Positions 1-8,047 of a stretch of DNA of 64,000 nucleotides are shown one piece after another. The notes under the pieces were generated by a model. The model did not search any database. It was not told where the DNA came from and saw only the letters and a list, made by a program, of their open reading frames with translations. Each line of letters begins with the position of its first letter. Position 1 is the first letter of the stretch. The position numbers and the translations under genes are program-made. Location of the stretch: positions 1-64,000 of the forward strand of contig NZ_SCML01000011.1 of NCBI RefSeq assembly GCF_005503365.1, written 5' to 3'. The stretch is from Hydrogenophaga sp. 2FB (lineage in GTDB: Bacteria > Pseudomonadota > Gammaproteobacteria > Burkholderiales > Burkholderiaceae_C).

Positions 1-12
1 TGACGATCTCAG

Positions 13-112
13 AGGAGCCGGAAATCCCTACTTCCGCGCGGTACTGAATCGGGTACAGGGTCAGGAGCCGGAAATCCCTACTTCCGCGCGGTACTGAATC
101 GGGTACAGGGTC
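13..112. repeat. Two-copy 50-bp direct tandem repeat
   Basis: A 50-base unit beginning AGGAGCCGGAAATCCC occurs at 13-62 and again, without a mismatch, at 63-112. Only the first few bases of a third unit follow before the sequence diverges near 116. No gene overlaps it. Such units can be parts of IS ends or intergenic repeat families, or a local slippage product; I do not recognise the family. An assembly duplication cannot be excluded. Confidence 0.9.
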
Positions 113-481
113 AGGCAAGGGGGCCTGCTTCATACTTGTGTTACCTGTTAAAGGTGCAGAGGGCGTGACTTCGAGCATTCCCAGCGATGGAAAGGCCCAA
201 ACGGCGCCAGAATAAATGGCTATGGAGCCTGCTCACCAGGTTTGTAGTTGCGTTGCGATCGGCCTATGCGCGTGAAGTGCTGCCTGGATCGAGTCCGTGT
301 AGCTGAGCCTCAGAGTTGACCCAGATCGGGTCTATGCATCACTTGTTGTAACGGCGAAGTGATGCGGCTTCGCTTCTGTTGAGCTGTGGGATTTTGAATC
401 CTTACCACTCGGTGGCTTGGGCACCGTCAACTTCCAAGAATGGCATAAGTCGGGATGCAGTTGCTAAAGATTGCCTGGATG
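113..481. other. Intergenic stretch with no recognised gene
   Basis: About 370 bases follow the tandem repeat up to the stop of the minus-strand gene at 482. The base composition is less GC-rich than in the genes downstream. Short frames exist but none has a plausible start, ribosome site and family signature. I see nothing that I can name here. Confidence 0.5.
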
Positions 482-1432
482 TCAGGACACACGCATCAGG
501 ACACTCAGTGCGCGACTGACATACGAGTTGTGAGTGGCCACCATCATGTCCGCGAATGGAAGCCGTCCGTCCCAGCCGGGTAGGGATTCGATGTAGGACC
601 TCAACCCGTTGAACTGTGGACGCCAACTGCCATTGACCGTTTCTGCGTCGTGACGGCATTCCCGGTACAGCTCCTCCAGCCCTCGTCCTGAGAGCGCCAG
701 TACGAGGACCGCGAAAGTGAATGGCTTGCCCAGGCCATTGCGCCTGAAACTTAGCGCCTCGACGATGGCTTGCAGCGCCTGCTCACCTTGGGGGTTCGGG
801 TCGGTCGGCTCTGCTCCCGCATTCAGCAGTTGAATCTGTTCCCCCATCGCGGCACAGATGACCGCCGCGTCGGCTTCCTCACGCAGCATGGAGAGAAGCG
901 GGTTGCCCTGGCTCGATGCCTCTGTGGGGTTTGGGGTCCTTGATCCGGACGAGCACAGGCGCGGCTGAATGAACCGCAGCATCGACATCAGGTCCAGCAT
1001 GCGCCGACTCTCCCAGAGCTGTGAGAGCGCGGGCTCATCGAGCGTGGCCAGCCGATGTGGGACCTGCGAATACTCTTTTGCCAAGCCCGCGGCGACGAAA
1101 TCATCCTGGGTGAACTTGTACCGCTGAAGACCGATATGGCGCACACGCGCCCCAGCGTTGCTGAGGAGCTTGGGCATACATTGAGCGACCGTACGAGCCA
1201 GCGCGAGCAGTTCTTCACCGTCCTCCTCCCTTTCGGGCATCCCGACCCAAGAAGCGCAGACTTCATCGATCAGGCCGCTCAGGAGTCTTGCCATGCCGAG
1301 CAGTGCCCCATGCTGCCCGCGCATCTCGGTGGCCTCGCTCTGCAATGTGTAGTAGGCCGCAGCAAAGCCGGCAGCCGTTAGAACCAGCACGAAAAAGACG
1401 ACGGCATACATGCCTTGAGAGGATTCGAACAT
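482..1432 (-). CDS. Hypothetical membrane-anchored protein (316 aa)
   Basis: The product starts with a single strong hydrophobic segment at about residues 8-28, followed by a long soluble, helix-rich region, so it is probably anchored in the inner membrane by its N-terminus. The soluble part has many charged helices, which could suggest a coiled or sensory domain, but I recognise no known domain. The length, the uninterrupted frame and the membrane anchor make it a credible gene. A short frame ends 39 bases upstream (1472-1702) and may be co-transcribed. Function is unknown. Confidence 0.6.
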   Translation of the reverse strand: MFESSQGMYAVVFFVLVLTAAGFAAAYYTLQSEATEMRGQHGALLGMARLLSGLIDEVCASWVGMPEREEDGEELLALARTVAQCMPKLLSNAGARVRHIGLQRYKFTQDDFVAAGLAKEYSQVPHRLATLDEPALSQLWESRRMLDLMSMLRFIQPRLCSSGSRTPNPTEASSQGNPLLSMLREEADAAVICAAMGEQIQLLNAGAEPTDPNPQGEQALQAIVEALSFRRNGLGKPFTFAVLVLALSGRGLEELYRECRHDAETVNGSWRPQFNGLRSYIESLPGWDGRLPFADMMVATHNSYVSRALSVLMRVS

Positions 1433-1471
1433 GGAGACTCCAAGTGCACCAGGCGAGGGGCCCGAGATGAT

Positions 1472-1702
1472 TTAAGGAGCCGCAACCCAACGCTGCCCTC
1501 CCCAAGGGATATCCGAATTTCCAGCCAATGCGCTGACGTTTGTTCCGAGACTTCCAATGCTGGCCAGAGAAAGGGTGCGGGTCAGGCAATTGAGCCATGC
1601 GATGATGCCCACACCCCGGAAGTCGATCACATTCTTCGGGACTGCAAACGGCACCTGCAAGGCAACCTGAACTTGTTTGATCGCCAAGTAGACGCCGACC
1701 AT
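1472..1702 (-). CDS. Small hypothetical hydrophobic protein (76 aa)
   Basis: This short frame encodes a fairly hydrophobic peptide beginning MVGVYLAIKQVQVALQ. It lies just upstream of, and on the same strand as, the membrane-anchored gene at 482-1432. The frame stays open about 22 codons further upstream without a usual start, so it could also be the tail of a truncated gene. No family is recognised. I keep it only as a possible small or truncated gene. Confidence 0.25.
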   Translation of the reverse strand: MVGVYLAIKQVQVALQVPFAVPKNVIDFRGVGIIAWLNCLTRTLSLASIGSLGTNVSALAGNSDIPWGGQRWVAAP

Positions 1703-2221
1703 ACGGTTGTGACGCGTCCACGAAATTTCTTGAAAGCTTGTATTGTCAGAAATATCGGCCGATGAACATCAAACTTGATGGGGCCTGCTATTTCTTGCGC
1801 GCTGCTGCGCATTGTTGTGAGCAGGTTGGTGTGGACTCCGCCTGGGTGCTTGCCAACCGCATCTCTGATGCCTCACGTAGGCGAGCCGCATTGCACTGCC
1901 TGTCCAGCCATGGCGGCGCAGTCTCGTTTCGTCGTTGGAGATGGGCACCCTAACGCCGGCAGGCCCAGGATGTCAGGCTTTCGAAGGAGGCTCGGAACGA
2001 GCTTGAAACACGGAGCGTCGAATCGCATCCGACACGAATTTCACCCCGCGGGACAAGCTTGACCAGAAGTCATGAATTGCCTCGCGGCGCAGTTGCAGGG
2101 GTATTGTCGAACGCTTACCGCCATGTAGTCTGAATGTGTGGCTTGCAACCGCAAGGTGCCCGCGGACCGACCGTTGCCTTACCTCCCTTGTCCCCCGTTC
2201 AGTCACATCAAAAAACCTACC
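1703..2221. other. Intergenic region, no gene recognised
   Basis: Roughly 500 bases separate the minus-strand hypothetical genes from the plus-strand secreted protein at 2222, so promoters for both directions could lie here. Overlapping short frames on both strands carry no recognisable family signature and look like chance openings in GC-rich DNA. Confidence 0.4.
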
Positions 2222-2683
2222 ATGATCAAGCGAGTTTTCGTGCTTGCGCTAGCCGCTGCTGCGATGATGCCCGCCGCCCACGCCAGGGATGTCGGTGTGA
2301 CCGTGGAATTCAGTCAGCCAGGTGTGTTCGGTCGCATTGACATCGGCCGCGTTGCGCGACCAACGGTGATCATTCGGCAGCCGCTGATCATCGAGTCGCG
2401 GGCAGTGTTCGTCCAGCCGCAACCGATTTACATGTGGGTGCCTTCAGGGCACCGGAAAAACTGGCGGAAGTACTGCCGCGAGTACGATGCTTGCGGTGTG
2501 CCCGTGTACTTCGTGCGCCACGATTGGTACGACAAGCACGTGCGTTATCGCGACGATGACGATGATGATGATGACGACCGCCGTCGCAGTAAGGGGAAAA
2601 GGGAGTATCGAGACGCAGACTGCAGAGTGGAGATCGAAGTCGAGCGCGGCAGATATTCAAAAGAAGTCGAGTGCGAGCGGTGA
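2222..2683 (+). CDS. Secreted protein with a poly-aspartate tract (153 aa)
   Basis: I chose the ATG at 2222 because it gives a textbook signal peptide: MIKRVF, then an alanine-rich hydrophobic core, ending at AHA-R near residue 21. A longer in-frame extension upstream has no signal-like sequence. The mature part is rich in valine, arginine and tyrosine. Near residues 110-120 it has nine consecutive aspartates, followed by a very basic stretch (RRRSKGKR). Acidic runs of this kind can bind divalent cations, but that is inference. The aspartate run is encoded by GAT/GAC repeats, which may vary in length by slippage. No known family is recognised. Confidence 0.65.
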   Translation: MIKRVFVLALAAAAMMPAAHARDVGVTVEFSQPGVFGRIDIGRVARPTVIIRQPLIIESRAVFVQPQPIYMWVPSGHRKNWRKYCREYDACGVPVYFVRHDWYDKHVRYRDDDDDDDDDRRRSKGKREYRDADCRVEIEVERGRYSKEVECER

Positions 2684-2693
2684 CCGACTCGTG

Positions 2694-2920
2694 ATGGCGA
2701 ACCAGGCCGACTTTCCCGTGCGCTCCATGTGCCGCGTGCTCGATGTCTACGCCAGCAGGTTCTGCACTTGGCGTGAACGCGCTTCGTCCCAGCGCAGCAT
2801 TTGATGACCGCGCGCATCCGCCAGATTCACAAGGACTCCTACGAGACCTACCGCATGTCGCAGGTGTGCGCCGAGTTCATCGAGCAAGGCGTGTGCATCA
2901 GCCGCCAGCGCGCTTCTTGG
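2694..2920 (+). pseudogene. IS3-family transposase (OrfB) 5' remnant, frameshifted
   Basis: The translation starting at the ATG at 2694 (MANQADFPVRSMCRVLDV) matches the usual opening of IS3-group OrfB. It stops after about 36 codons. The next part of the same protein continues from about 2804 in another frame (ARIRQIHKDSYETYRMSQ, then AEFIEQGVCISRQR), the typical HTH_21 region. Homology ends near 2915. The DDE catalytic part is absent, so this is a dead fragment with at least one frameshift. It marks the left border of the island. Confidence 0.75.
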
Positions 2921-3046
2921 TCAACACCTTCCGTTGACAGCCAGTACAAGGCCCTGTGCTCTGTCGCTGACTACTTTTCCTGTCCATTGCCGCAAGCCAT
3001 CCTGCACGACCCGACGTGCTGACGTGCGAAGCGCCCATGCGACAGC

Positions 3047-3967
3047 CTACTTTGCGAGTTGCCTCCGCGCGAGAGGTGTAAAAAGCTCGTTGCGTGCCGC
3101 CTCGGTGATCGCCGTCACGCATGGGTGCGTGATTCGACGCTCGACAGAAATCGCGAAAAATTCCTCCACAACCTCGGGCGTCGCGCCGAGCGCGCGCACG
3201 CCGTATTGCTTCTCGATGTCCCGCTCGAGCACGGTGGGAGCGACGAATATGCCCAGGCCTCGGCGCCCGAACTCCTTTGCAAGGGCGCTGTCGTCGAACT
3301 CGCCGACGACCCGGGGGTGCAGTGAGCGCGCCTGCAGCCAAGACCGCAATCGCTGTCCGACTGCCGATTCCTCGGCAGGCATGAGAAGAGGCGCGCCGTC
3401 GAGGCAGGTCGGAAACTGACCCTTGCAAGATTCGAGCAGCGACGGTGCCGCGAAGAAGCTGACGCCGCAGTTACCCAGCTTGTGGTTGAAGGCGCGCACG
3501 CTCACGGCGGAAGGGATCGGCGCATCGGAGATTACGAGGTCCAGTCGGTGCAGGGCCAGCTCGCCCAGCAGCGTGTCCAGCTTCCACTCGCGGCAGACGA
3601 TGCGAATCGGCTCCGGTAACTGCGTGGCCGGCTCGATCAGTCGGCATGCGATCGTCTTCGGCACGGCATCGGCCACGCCGACGCGGAACTCCAGCAGCCT
3701 GCCCTTGCGGGGGTAGTCGCGCACGGCCTCCTTGAGCTCGGCGCCGATCGAGAAGATGTTCTCGGCGTAGCCCAGCACCATGCGCCCGGCTTCGGTCAGC
3801 ACCAAGCCGCGCCCGCTCTTGGCAAACAGAGGCGTGCCCAGCGCCTCCTCGAGCAACTGGATTTGCCCGCTGATGGTCTGTGGCGACAGGTGCAACTGTT
3901 CGCTGGCGCGCAGCACACCTCCAAGCTTGGCCACCTGATGGAAGTAGTGGAGGTGTTTGTAGTTCAT
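3047..3967 (-). CDS. nhaR: LysR-family transcriptional activator, NhaR-like (306 aa)
   Basis: The N-terminal 60 residues form the LysR winged helix (YKHLHYFHQVAKLGGVLRAS, then LSPQTISGQIQLLEEALG). The wording is typical of NhaR, the regulator of Na+/H+ antiporter genes, and a LysR substrate-binding domain follows to residue 306. In enteric bacteria NhaR senses Na+ and pH and activates nhaA. Here there is no nhaA beside it. Instead it faces the divergent hpf-usp-terB stress block across about 145 bases, so it may control that block or the sodium-linked antiporters elsewhere in the window. The subfamily call is good; the regulatory target is inference. Confidence 0.85.
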   Translation of the reverse strand: MNYKHLHYFHQVAKLGGVLRASEQLHLSPQTISGQIQLLEEALGTPLFAKSGRGLVLTEAGRMVLGYAENIFSIGAELKEAVRDYPRKGRLLEFRVGVADAVPKTIACRLIEPATQLPEPIRIVCREWKLDTLLGELALHRLDLVISDAPIPSAVSVRAFNHKLGNCGVSFFAAPSLLESCKGQFPTCLDGAPLLMPAEESAVGQRLRSWLQARSLHPRVVGEFDDSALAKEFGRRGLGIFVAPTVLERDIEKQYGVRALGATPEVVEEFFAISVERRITHPCVTAITEAARNELFTPLARRQLAK

Positions 3968-4113
3968 GAGTGCCGCAGTCGAAAACTGCGGGAGAGGTCG
4001 GCCAAATTGTATGGTTTTTCGGTACGATTGAAGTAGAACAATCTGCTTTTCGCGGACGACGTCCGGCCCTAGATTCTGTGTATCGCCACTGACGGCGAAA
4101 CAAAAGGTGCACA

Positions 4114-4572
4114 GTGGTTGTCGACATTCACGGTCAAGGGTTCACAGTGACGCAGGCGCTGGGCGGGCACGTCCGAAGTCAGCTGGGCTTCGTCCTCAGC
4201 CACTACGGCGACCGCATCCGGCCGGTCTCGGTCCGTATCGGTGACGAGAAGGGGTCGTGCGGCGGGGTGGACATGCACTGCCGCATCCAGTTCCACCTGC
4301 TCGAAGCGTCCGACGCCGTGGTCGAGAGCGTCGGCGCCGATATGTACGTCGCCATCGACCGTGCCGCAGACCGCGTCGGCCGGCTGGCCGTCAAGCACCT
4401 CGATCGCACCCACCCCTTCCCGCGAAGACACCGCATGAGCGAGCCGGGCCGTCCCGAGACCGAATGCCGCTGGCGAAGCCGATTTTTCCACAGTGAGTAT
4501 CCCGCCCGCCTGGACTGCCGCCATCGGTCAAGTCCGGGCACTTTTCAACCGTTTCTGGAGTCATCAACATGA
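4114..4572 (+). CDS. hpf: Ribosome hibernation promoting factor / RaiA-like (152 aa)
   Basis: HPF/RaiA proteins bind the 30S subunit and keep ribosomes idle in stationary phase or stress. Residues 1-105 match this family and align closely with the second HPF at 47366-47764 (shared wording such as VDIHxQGF, RIGDEKG, DRAADRxGR). The GTG start at 4114 is preferred because it aligns exactly with the ATG of that paralogue. The last 40 or so residues are arginine-, cysteine- and serine-rich and unlike either the paralogue or the family. They may be read-through of a damaged 3' end. The stop overlaps the start of the next usp gene by four bases, so the two are coupled. Confidence 0.85.
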   Translation: MVVDIHGQGFTVTQALGGHVRSQLGFVLSHYGDRIRPVSVRIGDEKGSCGGVDMHCRIQFHLLEASDAVVESVGADMYVAIDRAADRVGRLAVKHLDRTHPFPRRHRMSEPGRPETECRWRSRFFHSEYPARLDCRHRSSPGTFQPFLESST

Positions 4573-5075
4573 TCACACTCCTACTGCCCTGCGACGGTTC
4601 GACCAACGCTCTGCTGGCGGTGCGGCACGCCATCGACAGGTTTCACCGCGGCGACGTGCAACTGGTTCACCTGCTGAATGTGCAGCCGCCCTTTTCAGCT
4701 TATGTGGCGCGTTACGTCAGCCGGGAACTGCGCGCCGATTTTCACCGCGAAGACGCCGCCAAAGCGCTCACCGAGGCGCGGCAACTGCTCGACGCAACTG
4801 GTATTGCCTACCGCGTGCATGTGGAGGTTGGCGACAAGGCGCGCTGTATCGCTGACGCGGCACGCTTACTGCGCTGCGACCGTATTGTGATCGGCACGGC
4901 GCGCAAAAGCGTGCTCGTGCGCGCCGTCGAGAATTCACTCACCAACCGGCTGCTCGACCACTGCTCAGTGCCGATCGAGGTGATCGTCGGCGCCCCGGCC
5001 GGCGTGCTCGCGCGGGTCGGCATCCCGGCCAGCTTGGGGGTTGGCATGGCTTTGTTATGGGTGAGCGGGCCATGA
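4569..5075 (+). CDS. Universal stress protein, single UspA domain (168 aa)
   Basis: A single UspA-type alpha/beta domain covers residues 1-140: beta-strand start MITLLLPCDGS, the helix with ALLAVRHAIDRF, and a C-terminal nucleotide-loop region (DRIVIGTARKS, then VENSLTNRLLDHCSVPIEVI). Usp proteins bind ATP or act as signalling partners under starvation and redox stress. The loop is a divergent form of the G-x2-G-x9-G(S/T) motif, so ATP binding is uncertain. The last 28 residues form a hydrophobic tail that is unusual for the family. It overlaps hpf by four bases and is the first of six usp loci in the window. Confidence 0.85.
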   Translation: MITLLLPCDGSTNALLAVRHAIDRFHRGDVQLVHLLNVQPPFSAYVARYVSRELRADFHREDAAKALTEARQLLDATGIAYRVHVEVGDKARCIADAARLLRCDRIVIGTARKSVLVRAVENSLTNRLLDHCSVPIEVIVGAPAGVLARVGIPASLGVGMALLWVSGP

Positions 5076-5388
5076 GCGCGCAGCGCCGTATCCCAGCGGC
5101 CCCGGTCGCTTCGGCCCTGTTGCCGCGCCGCTTGCTTGGCACTGTTCCACTACCCACAGTGACCGCCGGCGCCGGGGGTGGGCGACAGTGCTACACGCCG
5201 ACGTTGCCAGCGACGCCCTACATTCCGCGCCACGGGTCTTTTTTTATTGATTCTTCCGCAATCTCTCTGCGCGAACCCTCCCATGAGAACCCGTGCCCGC
5301 ACACGTCCGGATTTCGACGTCCAGCTTCTGGTGCTGGGATAGCTGCCTCTGGCGGCACCCTGGCTGCCCCTCCGAACGGAGCGCCAAC
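5076..5388. other. Intergenic region with a T-run, no gene
   Basis: About 310 bases lie between usp and the TerB-like gene. A run of seven T residues occurs near 5230 after a GC-rich stretch and could be part of a terminator, but I do not see a convincing stem directly before it. The region probably also holds the promoter of the terB-terC group. Confidence 0.4.
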
Positions 5389-5883
5389 ATGAACGCCCCC
5401 AACCCGCTGCTCCGCGCGTATCCCCTCAACAGTGCCGAGGCCGCGGCACGGATCGTTGCGCTCGCGCTGATCGCCAACGGCCGCATAGAGACGGTCGAGA
5501 CTGCGGCGCTTGACGCGCTCAAGGCCCGTGAACGGCTCGGCCTGACCCGGCAGCAGTGGCATGGCGTGATCCACGACCTGTGCGCGGACTTGCTGGGTCC
5601 GACCCGCTGCGGCAACAAAGTACGCATCCCAAGCGAACTGCTGGACCGCATGCTGGACGAAGTCGTCGACGACGGAATGCGGCGCCTCGTGCTGCGCCTG
5701 TGTACAGCCGTCGCTCAAGCCGACTGCCAGATCGACGATGGCGAGCGGTTCGTGCTGATGGCCGCGATCGATCGTTGGAGTCTGCATCCCGACGACCACG
5801 ATCTGCTCGAACCCATGTTGTACGGCTCGGACTTCCAGGTGCATTCGCGCGCTCACCCTGAGACCACTGCTCCTCGAGAATGA
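5389..5883 (+). CDS. TerB-like (tellurite-resistance/DjlA-N type) protein (164 aa)
   Basis: TerB-like domains are small all-helical, metal-binding modules found in tellurite-resistance and stress systems. I chose the ATG at 5389 because from there the protein aligns end to end with the 159-residue protein at 44784-45263. They share NS-x-(E/Q)AAA, VALALI-x-NG, LGLTR, LRLCTAV and a (D/G)-x-(Q/K)-IDDGE acidic motif. The acidic D-x-x-IDDGE segment near residue 115 is the likely metal site. The tight placement before terC supports a role with TerC. The assignment to TerB is by pattern, not by a profile search. Confidence 0.7.
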   Translation: MNAPNPLLRAYPLNSAEAAARIVALALIANGRIETVETAALDALKARERLGLTRQQWHGVIHDLCADLLGPTRCGNKVRIPSELLDRMLDEVVDDGMRRLVLRLCTAVAQADCQIDDGERFVLMAAIDRWSLHPDDHDLLEPMLYGSDFQVHSRAHPETTAPRE

Positions 5884-6550
5884 AGATCGGACGAGAACCC
5901 ATCGTGACATCCTGTCCCCAAGCGCCGCCGTATCGCGTGCGGATCCCATCTGCGCCGGTAGACCGCCGACATAGCAGCGCACCGGTTCTATTGGGCTCGC
6001 CCGACAGTGAAAAGGCACTCGCAAGCGCGGTTAGCTTGCAGTTTCGCCGCCCGCCGGCGGGGGCGATGTTCTTTGATGAAGGCATGCCAGGGCTGGCGCC
6101 GCTCCACGTCATGCCCACTGCCATTTTGAAATCCTACCGAACCTACGCCGACGGCGGTGAACGCGTGCTCGGCTATGGTCCTCTCCGCCTGGGCAGGTAC
6201 GCGTCGGGGGCGGCAACACATGAGCCGGCGAGCGTAGCAGTCGAGTTCAGGCGCACTCGCTCCCTGTGGCGATGGTCGCACTGTACGTCGATCAACGGTC
6301 ATTCGAGCGTCCAGATAAAGCTCGCGATGCGCCGACGCGCTATTGCACCGCTGGTAAGCGTAGAGCGCGAGACGGTGAGACGGCCCATCGCGGCGTTGGC
6401 AGCGCGCGGAGGCCCGGCAGTGACCGGTTGCCCCATGGACATCATCGGCGTCGCCGCGCTGCAGGGCGCGTGGCGTTCCCCCGTAACATCCCAACCCCCA
6501 GCGAAACGGAGCGCCGATGCTGCAAGGCTGCACCGCGTTCCCGCCTTGCC
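5884..6550. other. Long leader region upstream of terC, no convincing gene
   Basis: About 670 bases separate the TerB-like gene from terC. Frames are open on both strands, but none has a recognisable product, and residue composition (many Arg, Pro, Ser) looks non-coding. Genes of the TerC/Alx family often carry a manganese (yybP-ykoY) riboswitch. I looked for its conserved loop sequences here and did not find a clear match. The length still suggests a regulatory leader or decayed gene. Confidence 0.45.
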
Positions 6551-7522
6551 ATGAACATAGACTCCTTCGCCACTGGCCCGATGTGGGCCGGTTTCATTGT
6601 CTTCGTGCTCGCGATGCTGGCGCTGGACCTGTTCGTCCTCGGCGGCAACAAGGCGCACCGGGTCTCCGTCAAGGAGGCCGGCAGTTGGGTAGCGGCCTGG
6701 GTCACGCTGGCCTTCACGTTTGCGGCGCTGATGTGGTGGTACCTGGACGCCAACGTTGGCCGCGAGATGGCCGACCGCAAGACGCTCGAGTTCATCACCG
6801 GCTACCTGATCGAACAGACGCTGTCAGTCGACAACATGTTCGTCTTCGTGATGATCTTCAGCTACTTCGCCGTGCCGCCGGAGTTACAGCGGCGCGTTCT
6901 GCTGTACGGGGTGCTGGGTGCGATCGTCATGCGCGCCGGCATGATCCTGGCCGGCGTCTGGCTGGTGAGCGAGTTCGCTTGGATCCTTTACGTGTTCGGT
7001 GTGTTCTTGATCGTGACCGGTATCAAAATGCTGGTTTTCGCCGATAAGCAGCCCGACCTGGAAAAGAACCCACTGCTGCGCTGGCTGCGCGCTCACATGC
7101 GCATCACGCCGGTGTTCCACGGCGAAAAGTTCTTCGTGCGCATCAACGGTGTTCGCTGGGCCACACCGATGTTCCTGGTGCTGGTGATGATCGAGGTCAG
7201 CGATCTGGTGTTTGCCGTCGACAGCATCCCGGCCATCTTCGCGGTCACCACCGACCCGTTCATCGTCTTCACGTCCAACATCTTCGCCATCATGGGGTTG
7301 CGGGCGCTGTACTTCTTGCTCGCCGACATGGCCGAGCGCTTCCACCTGCTCAAGTACGGCCTGGCGCTGGTCCTGGTATTCATCGGTGGCAAGATGCTCG
7401 CGGCGCCCTGGTTCCACATGCCGGTGCAGTGGTCGCTGGCCATCGTCGGCTCGGTGATTCTGGTCTCCATTCTGCTCAGCCTCAAATTCTCTGCCCGTAA
7501 ACCCGACCGCCCGGCGACATGA
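6551..7522 (+). CDS. terC: TerC/Alx-family integral membrane protein (323 aa)
   Basis: TerC/Alx proteins are multi-helix inner-membrane proteins linked to tellurite resistance and manganese export. The ATG at 6551 gives a first membrane helix at residues 10-30. Family hallmarks are visible: the acidic TM motif LSVDNMFVFVMIF at about residue 95, and the second one, EVSDLVFAVDSIPAIFAVT, near residue 215. These conserved acidic residues are the presumed metal path. About eight to nine hydrophobic segments are present and length is normal. The stop overlaps the next usp start (ATGA at 7519). A TerB-like gene lies upstream. Confidence 0.92.
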   Translation: MNIDSFATGPMWAGFIVFVLAMLALDLFVLGGNKAHRVSVKEAGSWVAAWVTLAFTFAALMWWYLDANVGREMADRKTLEFITGYLIEQTLSVDNMFVFVMIFSYFAVPPELQRRVLLYGVLGAIVMRAGMILAGVWLVSEFAWILYVFGVFLIVTGIKMLVFADKQPDLEKNPLLRWLRAHMRITPVFHGEKFFVRINGVRWATPMFLVLVMIEVSDLVFAVDSIPAIFAVTTDPFIVFTSNIFAIMGLRALYFLLADMAERFHLLKYGLALVLVFIGGKMLAAPWFHMPVQWSLAIVGSVILVSILLSLKFSARKPDRPAT

Positions 7523-8022
7523 CAAACACCACGCCCACTGCGATCCCCGCCCCGGACCGAATGGCCCGTGACGAACACGGCCGCCTGGTGTACGCCAGTT
7601 GGGGCACAGCCCAGCAGGCTCATGCCGACCGCTGGCTCGTCGCCGTTGACGGCTCGGAAGGGTCCTTGCGCGCCGCATCGATGGCGGCGCGGCTGATTGC
7701 CGCTGAAGCGCGCGCCGAGGTCGACCTGGTGCACGTCCATCCCTGGCTGGTCAAGGAAGCTGCCGAGGCGGAGTTCGCGCGGCGCTGCTGGCACGCCTCC
7801 GCCGCCGCGCGCGCTCTCATGGATGAGATGGGCATTGCGTGGCGGCTGCACGCACGCATGGGAGATGCGGCCGAGGAGATCGACGCGTTGGCGCGGGAAC
7901 TCGGCAGCCAGGGTATTGCCATCGGCTCGCACGGCTTGACTGCCACCGAGTCGCTCTTGCTCGGCTCGGTGGCCTACAAGGTCGTGCACCTCGCCATGGT
8001 GCCGGTACTGATCGTGCGCTGA
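7519..8022 (+). CDS. Universal stress protein, single UspA domain (167 aa)
   Basis: After a 35-residue N-terminal extension the UspA fold begins with DRWLVAVDGSEGSLRAASMA. It ends with the ATP-loop type sequence IAIGSHGLTATESLLLGSVAYKVV, a complete G-x2-G-x9-G-S-like motif, so ATP binding is plausible. The start overlaps the terC stop by four bases, so it is translationally coupled. The next gene, sbtA, starts 25 bases downstream. The context suggests a soluble sensor for the TerC/SbtA transporters, which is inference. Confidence 0.88.
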   Translation: MTNTTPTAIPAPDRMARDEHGRLVYASWGTAQQAHADRWLVAVDGSEGSLRAASMAARLIAAEARAEVDLVHVHPWLVKEAAEAEFARRCWHASAAARALMDEMGIAWRLHARMGDAAEEIDALARELGSQGIAIGSHGLTATESLLLGSVAYKVVHLAMVPVLIVR

Positions 8023-8047
8023 ACCGACCCGGACTGATCGCCGCACG

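Noticed and set aside
1973..2206. 77-codon minus-strand frame with HDFWSSLSRGVKFVSDAI-like wording
   Set aside because: Looks partly protein-like, but there is no family match I recognise and no ribosome site or operon context.
5884..6550. Manganese (yybP-ykoY) riboswitch before terC
   Set aside because: Expected from the family, but I could not find the conserved loop motifs; needs a covariance-model search.
5880..6554. Open frame of 224 codons overlapping the TerB-like stop
   Set aside because: Composition (Arg, Pro, Ser, Ala) is that of random GC-rich DNA, no family signature, and the frame of the neighbouring coding region does not support it.
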